Source of the DNA: Luteibacter sp. OK325
GTDB taxonomy: Bacteria > Pseudomonadota > Gammaproteobacteria > Xanthomonadales > Rhodanobacteraceae
Direction: 5' to 3'
NCBI RefSeq assembly: GCF_003050935.1
Contig: NZ_QAOX01000004.1
Coordinates: 248,001-312,000 of the forward strand
DNA: 64,000 nucleotides
Of the stretch, positions 24,112 through 35,855 are shown in pieces (position 1 is the first letter of the stretch; each line of letters opens with the position of its first letter). Position numbers and translations under genes: made by a program. Below the pieces are notes generated by a model. That model did not search any database. It worked only from the letters and a program-made list of their open reading frames with translations, and was not told the DNA's origin.

Positions 24112-24897
24112 TCAGTGGCGGCCCGAGGCCAACCAACGCTCCGCCCGGACCAGGTCGTCGGCCGTATCGATGCCCGGCGGGAAGGGTTCGGGTGTCAGCC
24201 GCACCGAGATGGCGTAGCCATGCTCCAAAGCGCGCAGCTGCTCGAGCGATTCCGCCCGCTCCAGGGGCGTCCTGGGCAGGGCTGCCAGCCGGCGGATGAA
24301 GCCCGCCCGGTAGGCGTAGATGCCGATATGACGCAGGAAGGGCACGTCCGCAGGGAGGCTGTCCCGGCTTACGGCGAAGGGATCACGCGCCCAGGGCGCC
24401 GGCGACCGGGTGAAATACAGCGCACGGCCGTTGCTGGCGCGAACCACCTTGACGATGTTCGGATCGAAGAACTCGTCCGCGTGCGTGATCGGCGTGGCCA
24501 ACGTGGCCATGGGGGCGTCGTCGCCCGCCAGCGTGGCGACCACGGCGCGGATGCCGGCCGCCGGCGCGAAGGGCTCGTCGCCCTGCAGGTTGACCACGAT
24601 GGTGTCTTCAGGCCAGCCGAAATTACTGACCGTCTCGGCGATGCGGTCGCTACCCGAGGCGTGGTCTTCGCGGGTCATGCAGACCAGGATGTCCTCTCCG
24701 CAGCCGCGCAACTCGCGGGCGACCCGGTCGTCGTCGGTGGCCACCACGACCTGCACGGCACCGGCCTGCCCTGCCCGGGTCGCCACGCGGCGAATCATCG
24801 ATATACCGTCGATCTTCAGCAGCGGCTTGCCCGGCAGGCGGGTGGAGCCGAAGCGCGCGGGCACCACGACGACGAACGGTGGGATCTTCTCGGCCAT
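24112..24897 (-). CDS. kdsB: 3-deoxy-manno-octulosonate cytidylyltransferase
   Basis: A 261-residue cytosolic enzyme that activates KDO as CMP-KDO for lipopolysaccharide inner-core synthesis. The nucleotide-binding start VVVPARFGSTRLPGKPLLKI is typical, followed by VVVATDDDRVA, HASGSDRIAE and INLQGDEPF-like VVNLQGDEPFAP, all KdsB signatures. ATG at 24897 is chosen over an upstream frame extension. It is the last gene of the aroA cluster, 57 bases after aroA, and is followed by a terminator. Confidence 0.95.
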   Translation of the reverse strand: MAEKIPPFVVVVPARFGSTRLPGKPLLKIDGISMIRRVATRAGQAGAVQVVVATDDDRVARELRGCGEDILVCMTREDHASGSDRIAETVSNFGWPEDTIVVNLQGDEPFAPAAGIRAVVATLAGDDAPMATLATPITHADEFFDPNIVKVVRASNGRALYFTRSPAPWARDPFAVSRDSLPADVPFLRHIGIYAYRAGFIRRLAALPRTPLERAESLEQLRALEHGYAISVRLTPEPFPPGIDTADDLVRAERWLASGRH

Positions 24898-24954
24898 GAC
24901 GACATCCGTAACAGGAAGGCAAGCGTAGCGCCTTCCCGATGCCGGAGCCATGTA

Positions 24955-26265
24955 TCAGCCTGCGCTTTCCAGCTGGAAACCGACGCCATTGGCCAGTTCC
25001 ACGAAGCCGGGGAACGAGGTGGCGACGTTCGCGCAGTCACCGATGGTGATCGGTGCCGACGCCACGAGACCGGCGATGGCGAAGCTCATGGCGATACGGT
25101 GGTCGCCGTGGCTGTCAATCGCACCACCGCCGATCGCACCACCCTGGATCATCGCACCGTCCGGCAATTCGTCGATCTTCACGCCGCAGGCTTGCAGGCC
25201 CGCCGCCATGCTGGCGATACGATCCGATTCCTTCACCCGAAGTTCGGCGGCACCACGAATCGTGGTCAGTCCGTCCGCCACCGCGGCGGCAACGAACAGC
25301 GCGGGAAACTCGTCGATCATGTCCGGCACGATGTCCAGTGGCAGCGCCACGCCGTGCAGACGCCGGTAGCGAACGACGAGATCACCGATATCTTCGCCGC
25401 CGCTGCTCCGCTCATTTTCCACGGCGATATCGGCACCCATCAGCTCCAGCGCGGCTAGCAGGCCGGTGCGCCGCGGATTCAGGCCCACACCTTTCAGGCG
25501 CAGCTCGGAACCGGGCACGATGCACGCGGCGACGATGAAGAACGCCGCCGAGGAAATATCCGCCGGCACGTCCACGTCGACAGCGCGCAATGTGTGACCG
25601 CCCTCGACCGTGGCTTTGCCGGGTGAATACTCGATCGGCCAGCCAAAAGCCTTGAGCATGCTTTCGGTGTAATCACGGGTAGGATGGGGCTCGATGACTT
25701 CGGTCTTGCCCTCGGCATATAGACCGGCCAGCAGCAGCGCCGACTTGATCTGCGCACTGGCCACCGGCGGGTGATAAGTGATGCCTTTGAGCCGCGCGCC
25801 ACCGTGAATACTTAGCGGCGGCTTACCGTCGTCCGTATCGATCGAAGCGCCCATGGTCGCGAGCGGATCGGTGACGCGACGCATCGGCCGGCGCGACAGC
25901 GACTCGTCGCCCACCAGCGTCGAGTCGAACGCCTGTCCGGCGAGCAGACCCGCGAGCAAACGCATGCCCGTTCCCGCGTTACCGCAATCGAGCGGCTCGG
26001 CGGTTCCGCGTAGACCATGCAGGCCCACGCCATGAACGAGGCGCTCGCCCGCGGCGGGCGTTTCGAAACGCACACCGAGCTTGCCGAGAATCGCCGCCGT
26101 GGCGCGCGTGTCCTCGCCCTCGAGAAAGCCGCGGATGTGCGACGTGCCTTCGGCCAATGCGCCGAACATCAGCGCACGATGGGACACGGATTTATCGCCA
26201 GGCACGACCACGTCGCCACGCAGGGGGCCAGCGGCGGCGCGACTGAGCCAATCCAGGCGGGTCAT
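24955..26265 (-). CDS. aroA: 3-phosphoshikimate 1-carboxyvinyltransferase (EPSP synthase)
   Basis: A 436-residue shikimate-pathway enzyme joining shikimate-3-phosphate and PEP. Signatures: VPGDKSVSHRALMFGALAEG at residues 22-41 (Lys and Ser bind substrate), LDCGNAGTGMRLLAGLLAG near 96, and RVKESDRIASMAAGL-type RVKESDRIASMAAGLQ near 345. It overlaps the upstream aminotransferase gene by 4 bases (ATGA), implying coupled translation. Confidence 0.97.
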   Translation of the reverse strand: MTRLDWLSRAAAGPLRGDVVVPGDKSVSHRALMFGALAEGTSHIRGFLEGEDTRATAAILGKLGVRFETPAAGERLVHGVGLHGLRGTAEPLDCGNAGTGMRLLAGLLAGQAFDSTLVGDESLSRRPMRRVTDPLATMGASIDTDDGKPPLSIHGGARLKGITYHPPVASAQIKSALLLAGLYAEGKTEVIEPHPTRDYTESMLKAFGWPIEYSPGKATVEGGHTLRAVDVDVPADISSAAFFIVAACIVPGSELRLKGVGLNPRRTGLLAALELMGADIAVENERSSGGEDIGDLVVRYRRLHGVALPLDIVPDMIDEFPALFVAAAVADGLTTIRGAAELRVKESDRIASMAAGLQACGVKIDELPDGAMIQGGAIGGGAIDSHGDHRIAMSFAIAGLVASAPITIGDCANVATSFPGFVELANGVGFQLESAG

Positions 26266-27374
26266 GGCAGGTTCTCCAGAAGACGTTGTAGCTCGGCACG
26301 GCTACCGATACTGATCCGCACCGTATGCGGCAGGCGATAACCCCCCATCGGACGCACGATCACACCGCGTTCGAACAGGTGCGCTTCGAAGGCAGCCGCG
26401 TCGCGACCGAGGTCGACGAGCAGGAAATTGGTTTGCGAGGGCAACACGCGCAACCCACGAGCGGTGAACTCGTCGGCCAGCCACGCGCGGTCGCGGGCGT
26501 TGGTCTCGCGGACACGCGCCCGATGTTCGTGATCGCCAAGCGACGCTTCCGCCGCGGCCAGGGCGACGCCGTTGACGTTGAACGATTCACGCAGGCGTTC
26601 GCATACGGCGGCGACCGACGCATGACTGAGCATGTAGCCGATGCGCAGGCCGGCCAGGGCATACGCCTTGGAGAACGTGCGCGTGACGATGAGGTTGGGA
26701 AAGCGGCCGAGCAGGTGCATCGCCGTGCTGAGGCCCGGCGCGTCCACGTATTCGTGATACGCCTCGTCCACCACCACCAGCGTCTGCGACGGCACCTTGC
26801 CGAGGAAATCCTCGAGCGCGGCATCGGTGAACCACGTACCGGTCGGATTGTTCGGGTTGGCGAGGTAAACCAGTCGCGTCGACAGCGTCACTGCCGCCGC
26901 GATCGCATCGAGGTCGTGCCCATACGGCGCTTCCGGGTGATCGGCAGGCAACGCCGGCACGGCGACCGATGGCGCGCCTGCCGCGGCGGCGGCAATCGGA
27001 AACACGGCAAAGCCGTACTGCGAATGCACCACCGGGTGCTCGGCGTCGGCGAAACACTGCGCCAGTAACATCAGCAGCTCGTGCGAGCCGTTACCCAGCG
27101 TGATGCCGGAGACGGGCACACCAAGTTCGCTCGATAGCCGGAGCTTCAGCGAGGCGCCGAGGGGATCGGGATAACGCCAGATCTCTTCGAGCACACGCGT
27201 AGCGGCACGCATGGCAAGCGGGCTCGGTCCGAGCGGGTTCTCGTTGGAACCGAGCTCGGACAACACGCTGCCGAACTGCCGGCGCAGCGCCGGCAGATCA
27301 TGACCGGGATCGTACGCACGTAACGCCGACGTCGCCCGGTTGGCGAGCGCGGCTGCATCGAACGCGGCGGTCAT
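26262..27374 (-). CDS. hisC: Histidinol-phosphate aminotransferase-like enzyme of the aromatic cluster
   Basis: A 370-residue PLP aminotransferase of the HisC group. The Schiff-base lysine lies in RTFSKAYALAGLRIGYML; NPNNPTGTWF and DEAYHEYVD are also present. It is the second hisC in the window: the his operon at 52526 has its own copy with rather different sequence. Lodged between pheA and aroA and overlapping each by 4 bases, it probably serves phenylalanine or tyrosine synthesis (phenylpyruvate or 4-hydroxyphenylpyruvate amination), as related HisC paralogues do elsewhere. That role is inferred from position only. Confidence 0.9.
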   Translation of the reverse strand: MTAAFDAAALANRATSALRAYDPGHDLPALRRQFGSVLSELGSNENPLGPSPLAMRAATRVLEEIWRYPDPLGASLKLRLSSELGVPVSGITLGNGSHELLMLLAQCFADAEHPVVHSQYGFAVFPIAAAAAGAPSVAVPALPADHPEAPYGHDLDAIAAAVTLSTRLVYLANPNNPTGTWFTDAALEDFLGKVPSQTLVVVDEAYHEYVDAPGLSTAMHLLGRFPNLIVTRTFSKAYALAGLRIGYMLSHASVAAVCERLRESFNVNGVALAAAEASLGDHEHRARVRETNARDRAWLADEFTARGLRVLPSQTNFLLVDLGRDAAAFEAHLFERGVIVRPMGGYRLPHTVRISIGSRAELQRLLENLP

Positions 27375-28471
27375 GGCAAAGCGACAGGGTAGGAGCCGAG
27401 CACGCGCACATCCGCGGCGGCAGGCTTCATTTCTTCGAGTGCGGCTTGCAACGCTTCATCCTCGACATGACCGGAGACATCGATGAAGAACGCGTACTGC
27501 CACTTGCCCGTATGCGCCGGACGCGATTCGATGCGGTTCATGCTGATGTCGTGACGCGCGAGCGGGCTCAGTACGTCATACAACGCACCGGGCTTGTCCT
27601 TCACCGAAACGAGCAGCGACGTGCGGTCGTTACCCGAGGGCGGAAAGATGGAACGTCCGATGACGAGGAAGCGCGTGGTGTTGTCCGAACGGTCTTCGAT
27701 CGGACCGGCAATGGTCTTCAACCCGTAGACGCGGCCGGCGGTCTCGCCGGCGATGGCGGCGGCTTCCGGAGCGAGACGCGCCATGCGTGCGGCTTCGGCA
27801 TTGCTCGACACCGGCACGCGCTCGGCGTCCGGCAGGTTCACGCGCAACCACGCCTGGCACTGCTGCAACGACTGCGGATGCGAATAGATGCGCTTGACGT
27901 CTTTCAGCTCACCGCTCAGTGAGAGCAGGTTCTGGTGGACGCGCAGCTCCACTTCGCCGCAGATGGTCGCCTTGGAGACGAGGAACATGTCCAGGGTCAT
28001 CTGGATCATGCCCTGCCCCGAATTCTCCACGGGCACCACGCCGAAATCGGCGTTGCCGGCGGCTACTTCCTGGAACACTTCCTCGATGCTGCCCAGCGGC
28101 AGGCCATACGCGGCGTGGCCGAAATGCTTGCGCACCGCCTGTTCGCTGAACGTGCCCTCGGGACCGAGGAAGCCGATCTTCAGCGGCTGCTGCTGCGAAA
28201 GGCACGACGACATGATCTCGCGGAACAGGCGCACCAGCTCGGCATTCGGCAGCGGGCCGTCGTTGCGGTCGATCACGCCGCGCAATACCTGGGCTTCCCG
28301 TTCGGGTCGGTAATACTCCACCGCCGCCTTCAACGGGCCCTTGGCCCGGCCGACCTGCTGGGCCCAACGGGCACGCTCACTGATGAGCGACTGCAGTTGC
28401 TGGTCGATGCTGTCGATGCGCGTACGTGCTTCGACGAGCGTGGCTTGTTTGTCGGCAGGGGTCTTACTCAT
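27371..28471 (-). CDS. pheA: Bifunctional chorismate mutase / prephenate dehydratase
   Basis: A 366-residue enzyme catalysing the two steps from chorismate to phenylpyruvate. Domains: AroQ chorismate mutase (residues about 10-90, IDSIDQQLQSLISERARWAQ), prephenate dehydratase (GFLGPEGTFSEQAVRKHFGH near 100, and TTRFLVIG near 275), and a C-terminal ACT domain (KDKPGALYDVLSPLARHDIS, then MNRIESRP) that gives phenylalanine feedback; the ESRP motif is intact. ATG at 28471 replaces the longer frame upstream, which lacks family sequence. Coupled to the hisC paralogue by an ATGA overlap. Confidence 0.96.
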   Translation of the reverse strand: MSKTPADKQATLVEARTRIDSIDQQLQSLISERARWAQQVGRAKGPLKAAVEYYRPEREAQVLRGVIDRNDGPLPNAELVRLFREIMSSCLSQQQPLKIGFLGPEGTFSEQAVRKHFGHAAYGLPLGSIEEVFQEVAAGNADFGVVPVENSGQGMIQMTLDMFLVSKATICGEVELRVHQNLLSLSGELKDVKRIYSHPQSLQQCQAWLRVNLPDAERVPVSSNAEAARMARLAPEAAAIAGETAGRVYGLKTIAGPIEDRSDNTTRFLVIGRSIFPPSGNDRTSLLVSVKDKPGALYDVLSPLARHDISMNRIESRPAHTGKWQYAFFIDVSGHVEDEALQAALEEMKPAAADVRVLGSYPVALP

Positions 28472-28551
28472 GGACGTCCAGGCGGCTAAGTGGTTACAAA
28501 TGAAACGGTTACCACCGCAACAGCTATGCTGCACTGCGGTGACCCCCGACT

Positions 28552-29637
28552 TTAACCGTGCTTTGCTGCAAAGTCCCGCATGAAGTTCACCAGCACATCC
28601 ACGGCCTCTTGCGGAACCGCGTTATACAGCGACGCGCGCATACCACCGACGGCCTTGTGTCCCTTTAGCGCAAGCAGTCTGGCGGCCTCGGCCTCGGCGA
28701 GAAAAACCGCATCCAGCGCGCTGTCATGCAAGGTGAACGGCACATTCATCCGCGAACGCGCGTGAACCGCGACCGGGCTGCGATAGAAACCGCCAGAGCC
28801 GTCGATCGTGTCGTAGAGCGTTTTCGCCTTGCGCGCGTTGCGTTCGCCCATGGTGACCAGGCCGCCCTGCGCTTCAAGCCATTCGAACGTAAGGCCAGCG
28901 AGATACCAGCCCCACGTATTCGGCGTATTGAGCATGGAATCGTTCGTCGCATGCTCGGCGTAGCGGAAGATCTTCGCCATCGGCCGGCCTTTGCGCGCCA
29001 GCAGGTCGTCGCGAATGATCATGACGACCAGGCCGGACGGACCGATGTTCTTCTGCGCGCCGGCGTAGATCAGGCCGAACTTCGCGACGTCCACCGGTTC
29101 GCTGAGGATGTTCGACGACATATCGGCGATAAGCGGAACATCACCCACGTCCGGCACGGTGTGGAACTCCACGCCGTGGATCGTTTCGTTCGGCGTGTAG
29201 TGAATGTACGAAGCGCGGGGATCGAGGGTCCAGCTTTCGCGCGGCGGCAGGTCAAGATAATGCGCCGCCTCCGACGTGCCGGCCACGCGCGCGTTGATGT
29301 AAGGCGCCGCTTCGCGCACAGCCTTCTCGCCCCAGTGCCCGGTGACGATGTAATCGGCGCTATCGCCTTCGGCGGCGAGATTCATCGGAATCTGGGCGAA
29401 ATGCTGCGTGGCCCCGCCCTGCAGGAACAACACCTTGTAGCCGGCCGGCACGCCAAGCAGGCCGCGCAGGCGCTCTTCCGCCTTGGCGGCCAGCTGCATG
29501 AAATGCTTGCCACGATGAGACAGCTCCATGACCGAGGCACCCGTGCCGTTCCAGTCGAGCATCTCGGCCTGTGCGCGCTTCAACACCGCTTCGGGTAGCG
29601 CCGCCGGTCCGGCGCTGAAATTCCAGGCTCTGCTCAC
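28552..29637 (-). CDS. serC: Phosphoserine aminotransferase
   Basis: A 361-residue PLP enzyme making 3-phosphoserine, and also used in pyridoxal phosphate synthesis. It starts at GTG with the family opening NFSAGPAALPEAVLKRAQAE; the Schiff-base lysine is in YAGAQKNIGPSGLVVMII, and HYTPNETIHGVEF and TPNTWGWYLAGLTFEW are typical. It is the first gene of the serC-pheA-hisC-aroA-kdsB cluster, a common arrangement in gammaproteobacteria; 80 bases separate it from pheA. Confidence 0.96.
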   Translation of the reverse strand: MSRAWNFSAGPAALPEAVLKRAQAEMLDWNGTGASVMELSHRGKHFMQLAAKAEERLRGLLGVPAGYKVLFLQGGATQHFAQIPMNLAAEGDSADYIVTGHWGEKAVREAAPYINARVAGTSEAAHYLDLPPRESWTLDPRASYIHYTPNETIHGVEFHTVPDVGDVPLIADMSSNILSEPVDVAKFGLIYAGAQKNIGPSGLVVMIIRDDLLARKGRPMAKIFRYAEHATNDSMLNTPNTWGWYLAGLTFEWLEAQGGLVTMGERNARKAKTLYDTIDGSGGFYRSPVAVHARSRMNVPFTLHDSALDAVFLAEAEAARLLALKGHKAVGGMRASLYNAVPQEAVDVLVNFMRDFAAKHG

Positions 29638-29676
29638 TTGGTCTCGTCCACGGGGAAGGTCCCCGCATTATGCCGC

Positions 29677-30447
29677 TCAGAAGTGGACGAACAGCACCAT
29701 GGCGATGCCCAAAGCGAGGATGGCCGCGGTAAGGATCAACCACCAGACTTCGCCGCGTGGGCCGGCCGCATCTTCGGGAAGCGGCTCGTCCGGCTCGGGC
29801 TCGACCATGATCACCGGTGGTTCGGCGGACCAGCCCGGCCCGTCGAGAACGAAGCGATGCGCGGCCAGGCCGATCTGATCGCCCGGCTGCAGCGAGGCAC
29901 GAACGACCTTCACCCCGTTGACGCGCACGGCATGGCGGGCGGGAACGCGCGCGCCATCGAGGATCAGCTCATCCTCGTCCCAGGCCAGCACGAGCAGGGC
30001 GGCGTCGTTGCCGGGTAACTCCAGCGGCAACGCGCCATGGGTGGCGCCCAGTTCGAGGCGATCGCCCACCGGGATCGTACGGCCGGACAAGGGGCCGGCC
30101 ACCGGGCGCAGGGCCACGGTGCAGCGGGCGTCGGTAGGCTCGGCCACGTCGCGCGCTTCGAGGTCGGCATCGTCGCGGATAAGCATGCGGCAGTCGCCCA
30201 GCGATAGGCTGTCGCCGGCACGCAGGAGAGCGCGTTCGCGCACGGGGCGTGCATTGACATAGACACGGCCGGCATCGGGCACCACCTCCAGCACCAGGCC
30301 GCGACGGTCGCGGTGGATACGGACGTGGTTGGCGGCTACCTGGCTCTCGGATACGACGAGGTCGTTATCGTCGGCGCGACCGATCGTGAGGACGGGCCGT
30401 GACCAGTGGAAATCACCGCGAGCCGAGCTGACGAATTCGATGCGCAT
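29677..30447 (-). CDS. FHA-domain membrane-anchored protein
   Basis: A 256-residue protein with an N-terminal FHA domain (LTIGRADDNDLVVSESQVAA, NHVRIHRD..., VYVNARPV) that would bind phosphothreonine peptides, a second degenerate FHA-like domain (residues about 110-205, with LELGATHGALPLELPGNDAA and VRVNGVKVV), a proline-rich acidic linker and a C-terminal membrane helix (WWLILTAAILALGIAMVLFV). ATG at 30447 is used; the longer frame lacks a family match. No kinase is adjacent. It probably anchors a phosphoprotein at the membrane. Not part of the serC operon with certainty, though on the same strand 39 bases upstream. Confidence 0.8.
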   Translation of the reverse strand: MRIEFVSSARGDFHWSRPVLTIGRADDNDLVVSESQVAANHVRIHRDRRGLVLEVVPDAGRVYVNARPVRERALLRAGDSLSLGDCRMLIRDDADLEARDVAEPTDARCTVALRPVAGPLSGRTIPVGDRLELGATHGALPLELPGNDAALLVLAWDEDELILDGARVPARHAVRVNGVKVVRASLQPGDQIGLAAHRFVLDGPGWSAEPPVIMVEPEPDEPLPEDAAGPRGEVWWLILTAAILALGIAMVLFVHF

Positions 30448-30575
30448 GGAGGAACCGGGACGTTGACGAAGCGACTTTAGCAGAGTGCGGTATCTGTTTG
30501 AACGCAAAGGTGTCGACGTCACGTGATGCACGGGCCTGATAGACTCCGGCGCTTTCCATTCGACGAGGATGAATC

Positions 30576-30851
30576 ATGGCGAAGATCGATATCCGCCGCC
30601 CGCACGGCAAGACCGTCGCCGAAGCGCGCGCCGTGGTCGAACGCGTGGCTGAGCGCATGCGCGAGAAGTTCGGCACCGAGGGTGGCTGGGAAGGCGACAC
30701 CCTCACCTTCCAGCGCTCGGGCGTGAAAGGCGCCATCGCCGTATCCCCGAGCGACGTGCACGTCACGGCCGAGCTGGGCATGCTGCTCTCGCCGCTGAAG
30801 GGCGCGATCGAAGAAGAGATCCGGAAGAAGCTCGACGAGCAGTTCGCCTGA
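30576..30851 (+). CDS. Polyhydroxyalkanoic-acid-system family protein
   Basis: A 91-residue protein of the PHA_gran_rgn type (PF09650): MAKIDIRRPHGKTVAEARAV, VVERVAERMREKFGTEGGWE, then LTFQRSGVKGAIAVSPSDVH and an amphipathic helix at the end. Members are found near PHA genes but also alone in Xanthomonadales, so a granule role is not certain; a dodecin-like steroid-folding similarity has been suggested for the group. GAGGAT precedes the ATG. Divergent from the FHA gene; infA follows 84 bases later. Confidence 0.85.
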   Translation: MAKIDIRRPHGKTVAEARAVVERVAERMREKFGTEGGWEGDTLTFQRSGVKGAIAVSPSDVHVTAELGMLLSPLKGAIEEEIRKKLDEQFA

Positions 30852-30935
30852 CCCCCCGGCTGGCTCGCAAGGGCCGGCTGTGGCATACTAATGGACTTAT
30901 GCGGCCATTCCGGCCGTTCATCCGACCCGGAACAC

Positions 30936-31154
30936 ATGGCAAAAGACGACGTCATCGAAATGGAAGGCACGGTCCAGGAGACCCTGCCCAACACCATGTT
31001 CCGCGTGCAGCTCGAGAACGGGCATGTCATCACTGCCCACATCTCCGGCCGTATGCGCAAGCATTACATCCGCATCCTGACGGGCGACAAGGTGAAGGTC
31101 GAAATGACCCCCTACGACCTGACCAAGGGTCGCATCACCTACCGCATGAAATAA
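30936..31154 (+). CDS. infA: Translation initiation factor IF-1
   Basis: A 72-residue OB-fold protein that occupies the ribosomal A site during initiation. The sequence [20 protein letters not shown], ..., [20 protein letters not shown], ..., [11 protein letters not shown] is the family almost throughout. Start set by the standard length. It lies next to clpA, a common neighbour in gammaproteobacteria, and ends at a strong terminator. Confidence 0.98.
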   Translation: MAKDDVIEMEGTVQETLPNTMFRVQLENGHVITAHISGRMRKHYIRILTGDKVKVEMTPYDLTKGRITYRMK

Positions 31155-31177
31155 GCGAGTCTGGTGCGATGAACGAG

Positions 31178-31206
31178 AAAGGCCGCGCAGAGCGCGGCCT
31201 TTTTTC
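31178..31206 (+). terminator. Terminator of infA
   Basis: AAAGGCCGCGC-AGA-GCGCGGCCTTTTTT: a 7-8 base-pair GC stem followed by T residues, 24 bases after the infA stop. Confidence 0.88.
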
Positions 31207-31224
31207 GTGCGTTTTATAAGGTCA

Positions 31225-31250
31225 TGTGGGAGCCGCTTCAGCGGCGATGA
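31225..31250. repeat. REP-like palindrome, type A
   Basis: A single copy of GTGGGAGCCGCTTCAGCGGC followed by GATGA. The core GCCGCTTCAGCGGC is a palindrome. It lies between the infA terminator and the clpA stop codon. Confidence 0.85.
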
Positions 31251-31287
31251 CCTTTGGGGGCACCGCCACTCAAGGCCCTGACAACCC

Positions 31288-33555
<2,268 letters not shown>

Positions 33556-33633
33556 ACGGACCGTCTCCGATTAGCTGTGGGCGGCGGGGACCAGCCCCTG
33601 TCAATGCCGCATGAACACCAAATGGGGCATCGC

Positions 33634-33966
33634 CTACATCTTTTCCATAGTGCACAACAGCGGGTGCTGGTGAGACCGTGAGTATTCGTTGACCTGTGTC
33701 ACCTTCGTTTCTGCCACCTCGCGGGTGAAGACGCCGCACACGCCCTTGCCTCGGGTGTGTACGTGGAGCATCACCTGGACCGCGCGTTCCTGGTCCATGC
33801 CAAAAAAGCTGCGCAATACCTCGATCACGAAATCCATCGGGGTGAAATCGTCGTTGAGCAGCACAACCTGGAAAAGCGGCGGTCGCGCCGTCTCCGGACG
33901 CGTTGTTTCAATGGCGAGGCCGTGGCCGCGGTCGCTTTCCTGATCGTGTTCGTGTTCCTGGGACAT
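33634..33966 (-). CDS. clpS: ClpS adaptor protein
   Basis: A 110-residue adaptor that binds the ClpA amino terminus and delivers N-end-rule substrates. Signature [20 protein letters not shown] and [20 protein letters not shown], with the substrate-pocket residues (Asn-Asp, Met and His) in place; the disordered N-terminus is acidic and His-rich. clpA follows 78 bases later; clpS-clpA is a conserved pair. Confidence 0.97.
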   Translation of the reverse strand: MSQEHEHDQESDRGHGLAIETTRPETARPPLFQVVLLNDDFTPMDFVIEVLRSFFGMDQERAVQVMLHVHTRGKGVCGVFTREVAETKVTQVNEYSRSHQHPLLCTMEKM

Positions 33967-34088
33967 TAATTAAGAACCTTCGGTACGCGATTCGATTATA
34001 TACACCGGTTTCCCGACCGCTTTGGGGTCGACATCCACAGGTAATGGCACAATATGCCTTTTACCAGAGCCCCTCCCCCATAAAGCCG

Positions 34089-34577
34089 ATGCCTTCCTCA
34101 CTCTCTCAGGCCGAAAACGTCTGGTGCCCCCGTGTCACGGTGGCATGCGTGGTCGCGCGCGCCGATCGCTTCCTGATCGTCGAGGAAGAGATTTTTGGCA
34201 AACTGGCCTACAACCAGCCCGCCGGCCACCTCGATCCGAACGAAACGCTCCAGGCCGCCGCCGTGCGTGAAACCCTGGAAGAGACCGGCCATAACATCGC
34301 CCTGGACGCCTTCCTCGGCGTTTGGCAATGGACCAGCCATGAGCACGGCGAGCAGGTGCTGCGCTTCAGTTTTGCCGGGCATGTCCTCTCCTACGACCCC
34401 GAGCGAACACTGGATGAAGGCATCCAGCGCGCCCTGTGGCTGCGCCGGGACGAGATCGAGGCCCTGGGAGCGCGCCTGCGCAGCCCACTGATCCTCCCGA
34501 CCATCGATGCCTGGCTCGACGGCCGGCGCCTGCCGCTGGATACGGTGGAAAGCCTGCTTCCCGGCGCGGCACCGTGA
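34089..34577 (+). CDS. nudJ: NUDIX hydrolase, NudJ-like phosphatase
   Basis: A 162-residue hydrolase with the full Nudix box: [20 protein letters not shown] then TGHNI (G-x5-E-x7-R-E-x2-E-E-x-G). It is the NudJ type (thiamin pyrophosphate and nucleoside di/triphosphates in E. coli). ATG at 34089 fixed by the family start. Its TGA overlaps the GTG start of mnmA (GTGA), as in the conserved nudJ-mnmA-hflD run. Divergent from clpS. Confidence 0.9.
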   Translation: MPSSLSQAENVWCPRVTVACVVARADRFLIVEEEIFGKLAYNQPAGHLDPNETLQAAAVRETLEETGHNIALDAFLGVWQWTSHEHGEQVLRFSFAGHVLSYDPERTLDEGIQRALWLRRDEIEALGARLRSPLILPTIDAWLDGRRLPLDTVESLLPGAAP

Positions 34578-35692
34578 AAGTGATCCTCGGCGTCTCCGGC
34601 GGTGTGGACTCCTCGGTCGCGGCCCTCCTGCTTCAGCAGGCCGGGCACGAGGTCGAAGGCATGTTCATGCAGAACTGGGAGGAAGACGACCGATCCGGCC
34701 CCTGCACGACCGACGACGACCGCAAGGACGCCGTGGCGGTCTGCGGCCGCCTGGGCATCCCGTTTCACGCCCGCAATTTCGCCGGCGAGTACTGGGACGG
34801 CGTGTTTGCCTACTTTCTGGCCGAATACGCGGCCGGCCGCACGCCCAACCCGGACGTGCTCTGCAATCGCGAAATCAAGTTCAAGACCTTCCTTGAGCAC
34901 GCACAGGCCCTGGGCGCGGAGAAGATCGCGACGGGGCATTACGCGCGCGTGGATTTCCTGGATGAGCGTTACCGACTGCTGCGCGCGGTGGATGCCGCCA
35001 AGGACCAGAGCTACTTCCTCCACGCGCTGGGCCAGAAACAGCTCGCCGCCACGCTCTTTCCGGTCGGCGAGATCGAGAAGCCGCTGGTCCGCGAACTGGC
35101 CCGCGAGGCCCGGCTGCCGACGCATGCGAAGAAGGATTCGACCGGCATCTGCTTCATCGGCGAGCGCGACTTTCGCGCCTTCCTTGCCCAGTACCTCCCG
35201 GCGAAGCCCGGTCCGATGGTCGATCCGGACGGCCGTGTCATCGGCGAGCACCAGGGCGTGATGTATTACACGCTCGGTCAGCGCAACGGCCTGGGCATCG
35301 GTGGCCGGGCCGACGCGCCGAACGAACCCTGGTATGTCGTCGGCAAGGAGGTCGCCACGAATACGCTGATCGTTGCCCAGGGCGGCGAGAATCGGTGGCT
35401 GCAGTCATCGAGACTCACGGCTACCGATGTGACCTGGGTAGCCGGCGAAGCGCCTGCCACCTGCGTCGAGCCCTCGGGCACCGGTTTCCGCTGCACCGCC
35501 AAGACCCGTTACCGCCAGGCCGACCAGGCCTGCACCGTGGAACTGCGCGACGGTACGCTGCACGTGTCCTTCGACGAACCACAGCGCGCGGTGACACCGG
35601 GCCAGTCCGTCGTGCTCTACGACGGCGAGGTCTGTCTCGGCGGCGCGGTCATCGACGCCACCGACGCCCCTTACGGCGGCCTCGTCACATGA
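34574..35692 (+). CDS. mnmA: tRNA-specific 2-thiouridylase MnmA
   Basis: A 372-residue enzyme that thiolates U34 of Lys, Glu and Gln tRNAs. It starts at GTG with [20 protein letters not shown], the PP-loop ATPase motif SGGVDSS; the first catalytic Cys is in [12 protein letters not shown], the second in [18 protein letters not shown] and [12 protein letters not shown] are family landmarks. Overlaps nudJ by 4 bases. Sulfur comes from the TusE relay, not in this window. Confidence 0.97.
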   Translation: MKVILGVSGGVDSSVAALLLQQAGHEVEGMFMQNWEEDDRSGPCTTDDDRKDAVAVCGRLGIPFHARNFAGEYWDGVFAYFLAEYAAGRTPNPDVLCNREIKFKTFLEHAQALGAEKIATGHYARVDFLDERYRLLRAVDAAKDQSYFLHALGQKQLAATLFPVGEIEKPLVRELAREARLPTHAKKDSTGICFIGERDFRAFLAQYLPAKPGPMVDPDGRVIGEHQGVMYYTLGQRNGLGIGGRADAPNEPWYVVGKEVATNTLIVAQGGENRWLQSSRLTATDVTWVAGEAPATCVEPSGTGFRCTAKTRYRQADQACTVELRDGTLHVSFDEPQRAVTPGQSVVLYDGEVCLGGAVIDATDAPYGGLVT

Positions 35693-35708
35693 GCCGATGC
35701 CGCGCCCC

Positions 35709-35820
35709 TGTGGGAGCCGATTCATCGGCGATGGGCGTTGCAGCGTCTTCGCTTCGTTGGCTTTTCGCCGCAGAAGCGGCTCCCGCATTTCCTCATTCGC
35801 CGATGAATCGGCTCCTACAA
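35709..35820. repeat. REP-like palindrome cluster between mnmA and hflD
   Basis: Three units: type B GTGGGAGCCGATTCATCGGC (35709-35733), a broken type A unit read on the other strand (35766-35787) and an inverted type B unit ending ATCGGCTCCTACA (35796-35819). The face-to-face layout could fold into one long hairpin in the nudJ-mnmA-hflD mRNA. Confidence 0.85.
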
Positions 35821-35855
35821 CAGCATGAACCCTCTTTCCCTTTTGAGCTTTATTC

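Noticed and set aside
25100-25458. Plus-strand frames over aroA and kdsB
   Set aside because: Shadow frames in GC-rich coding sequence; the minus-strand genes carry full family signatures.
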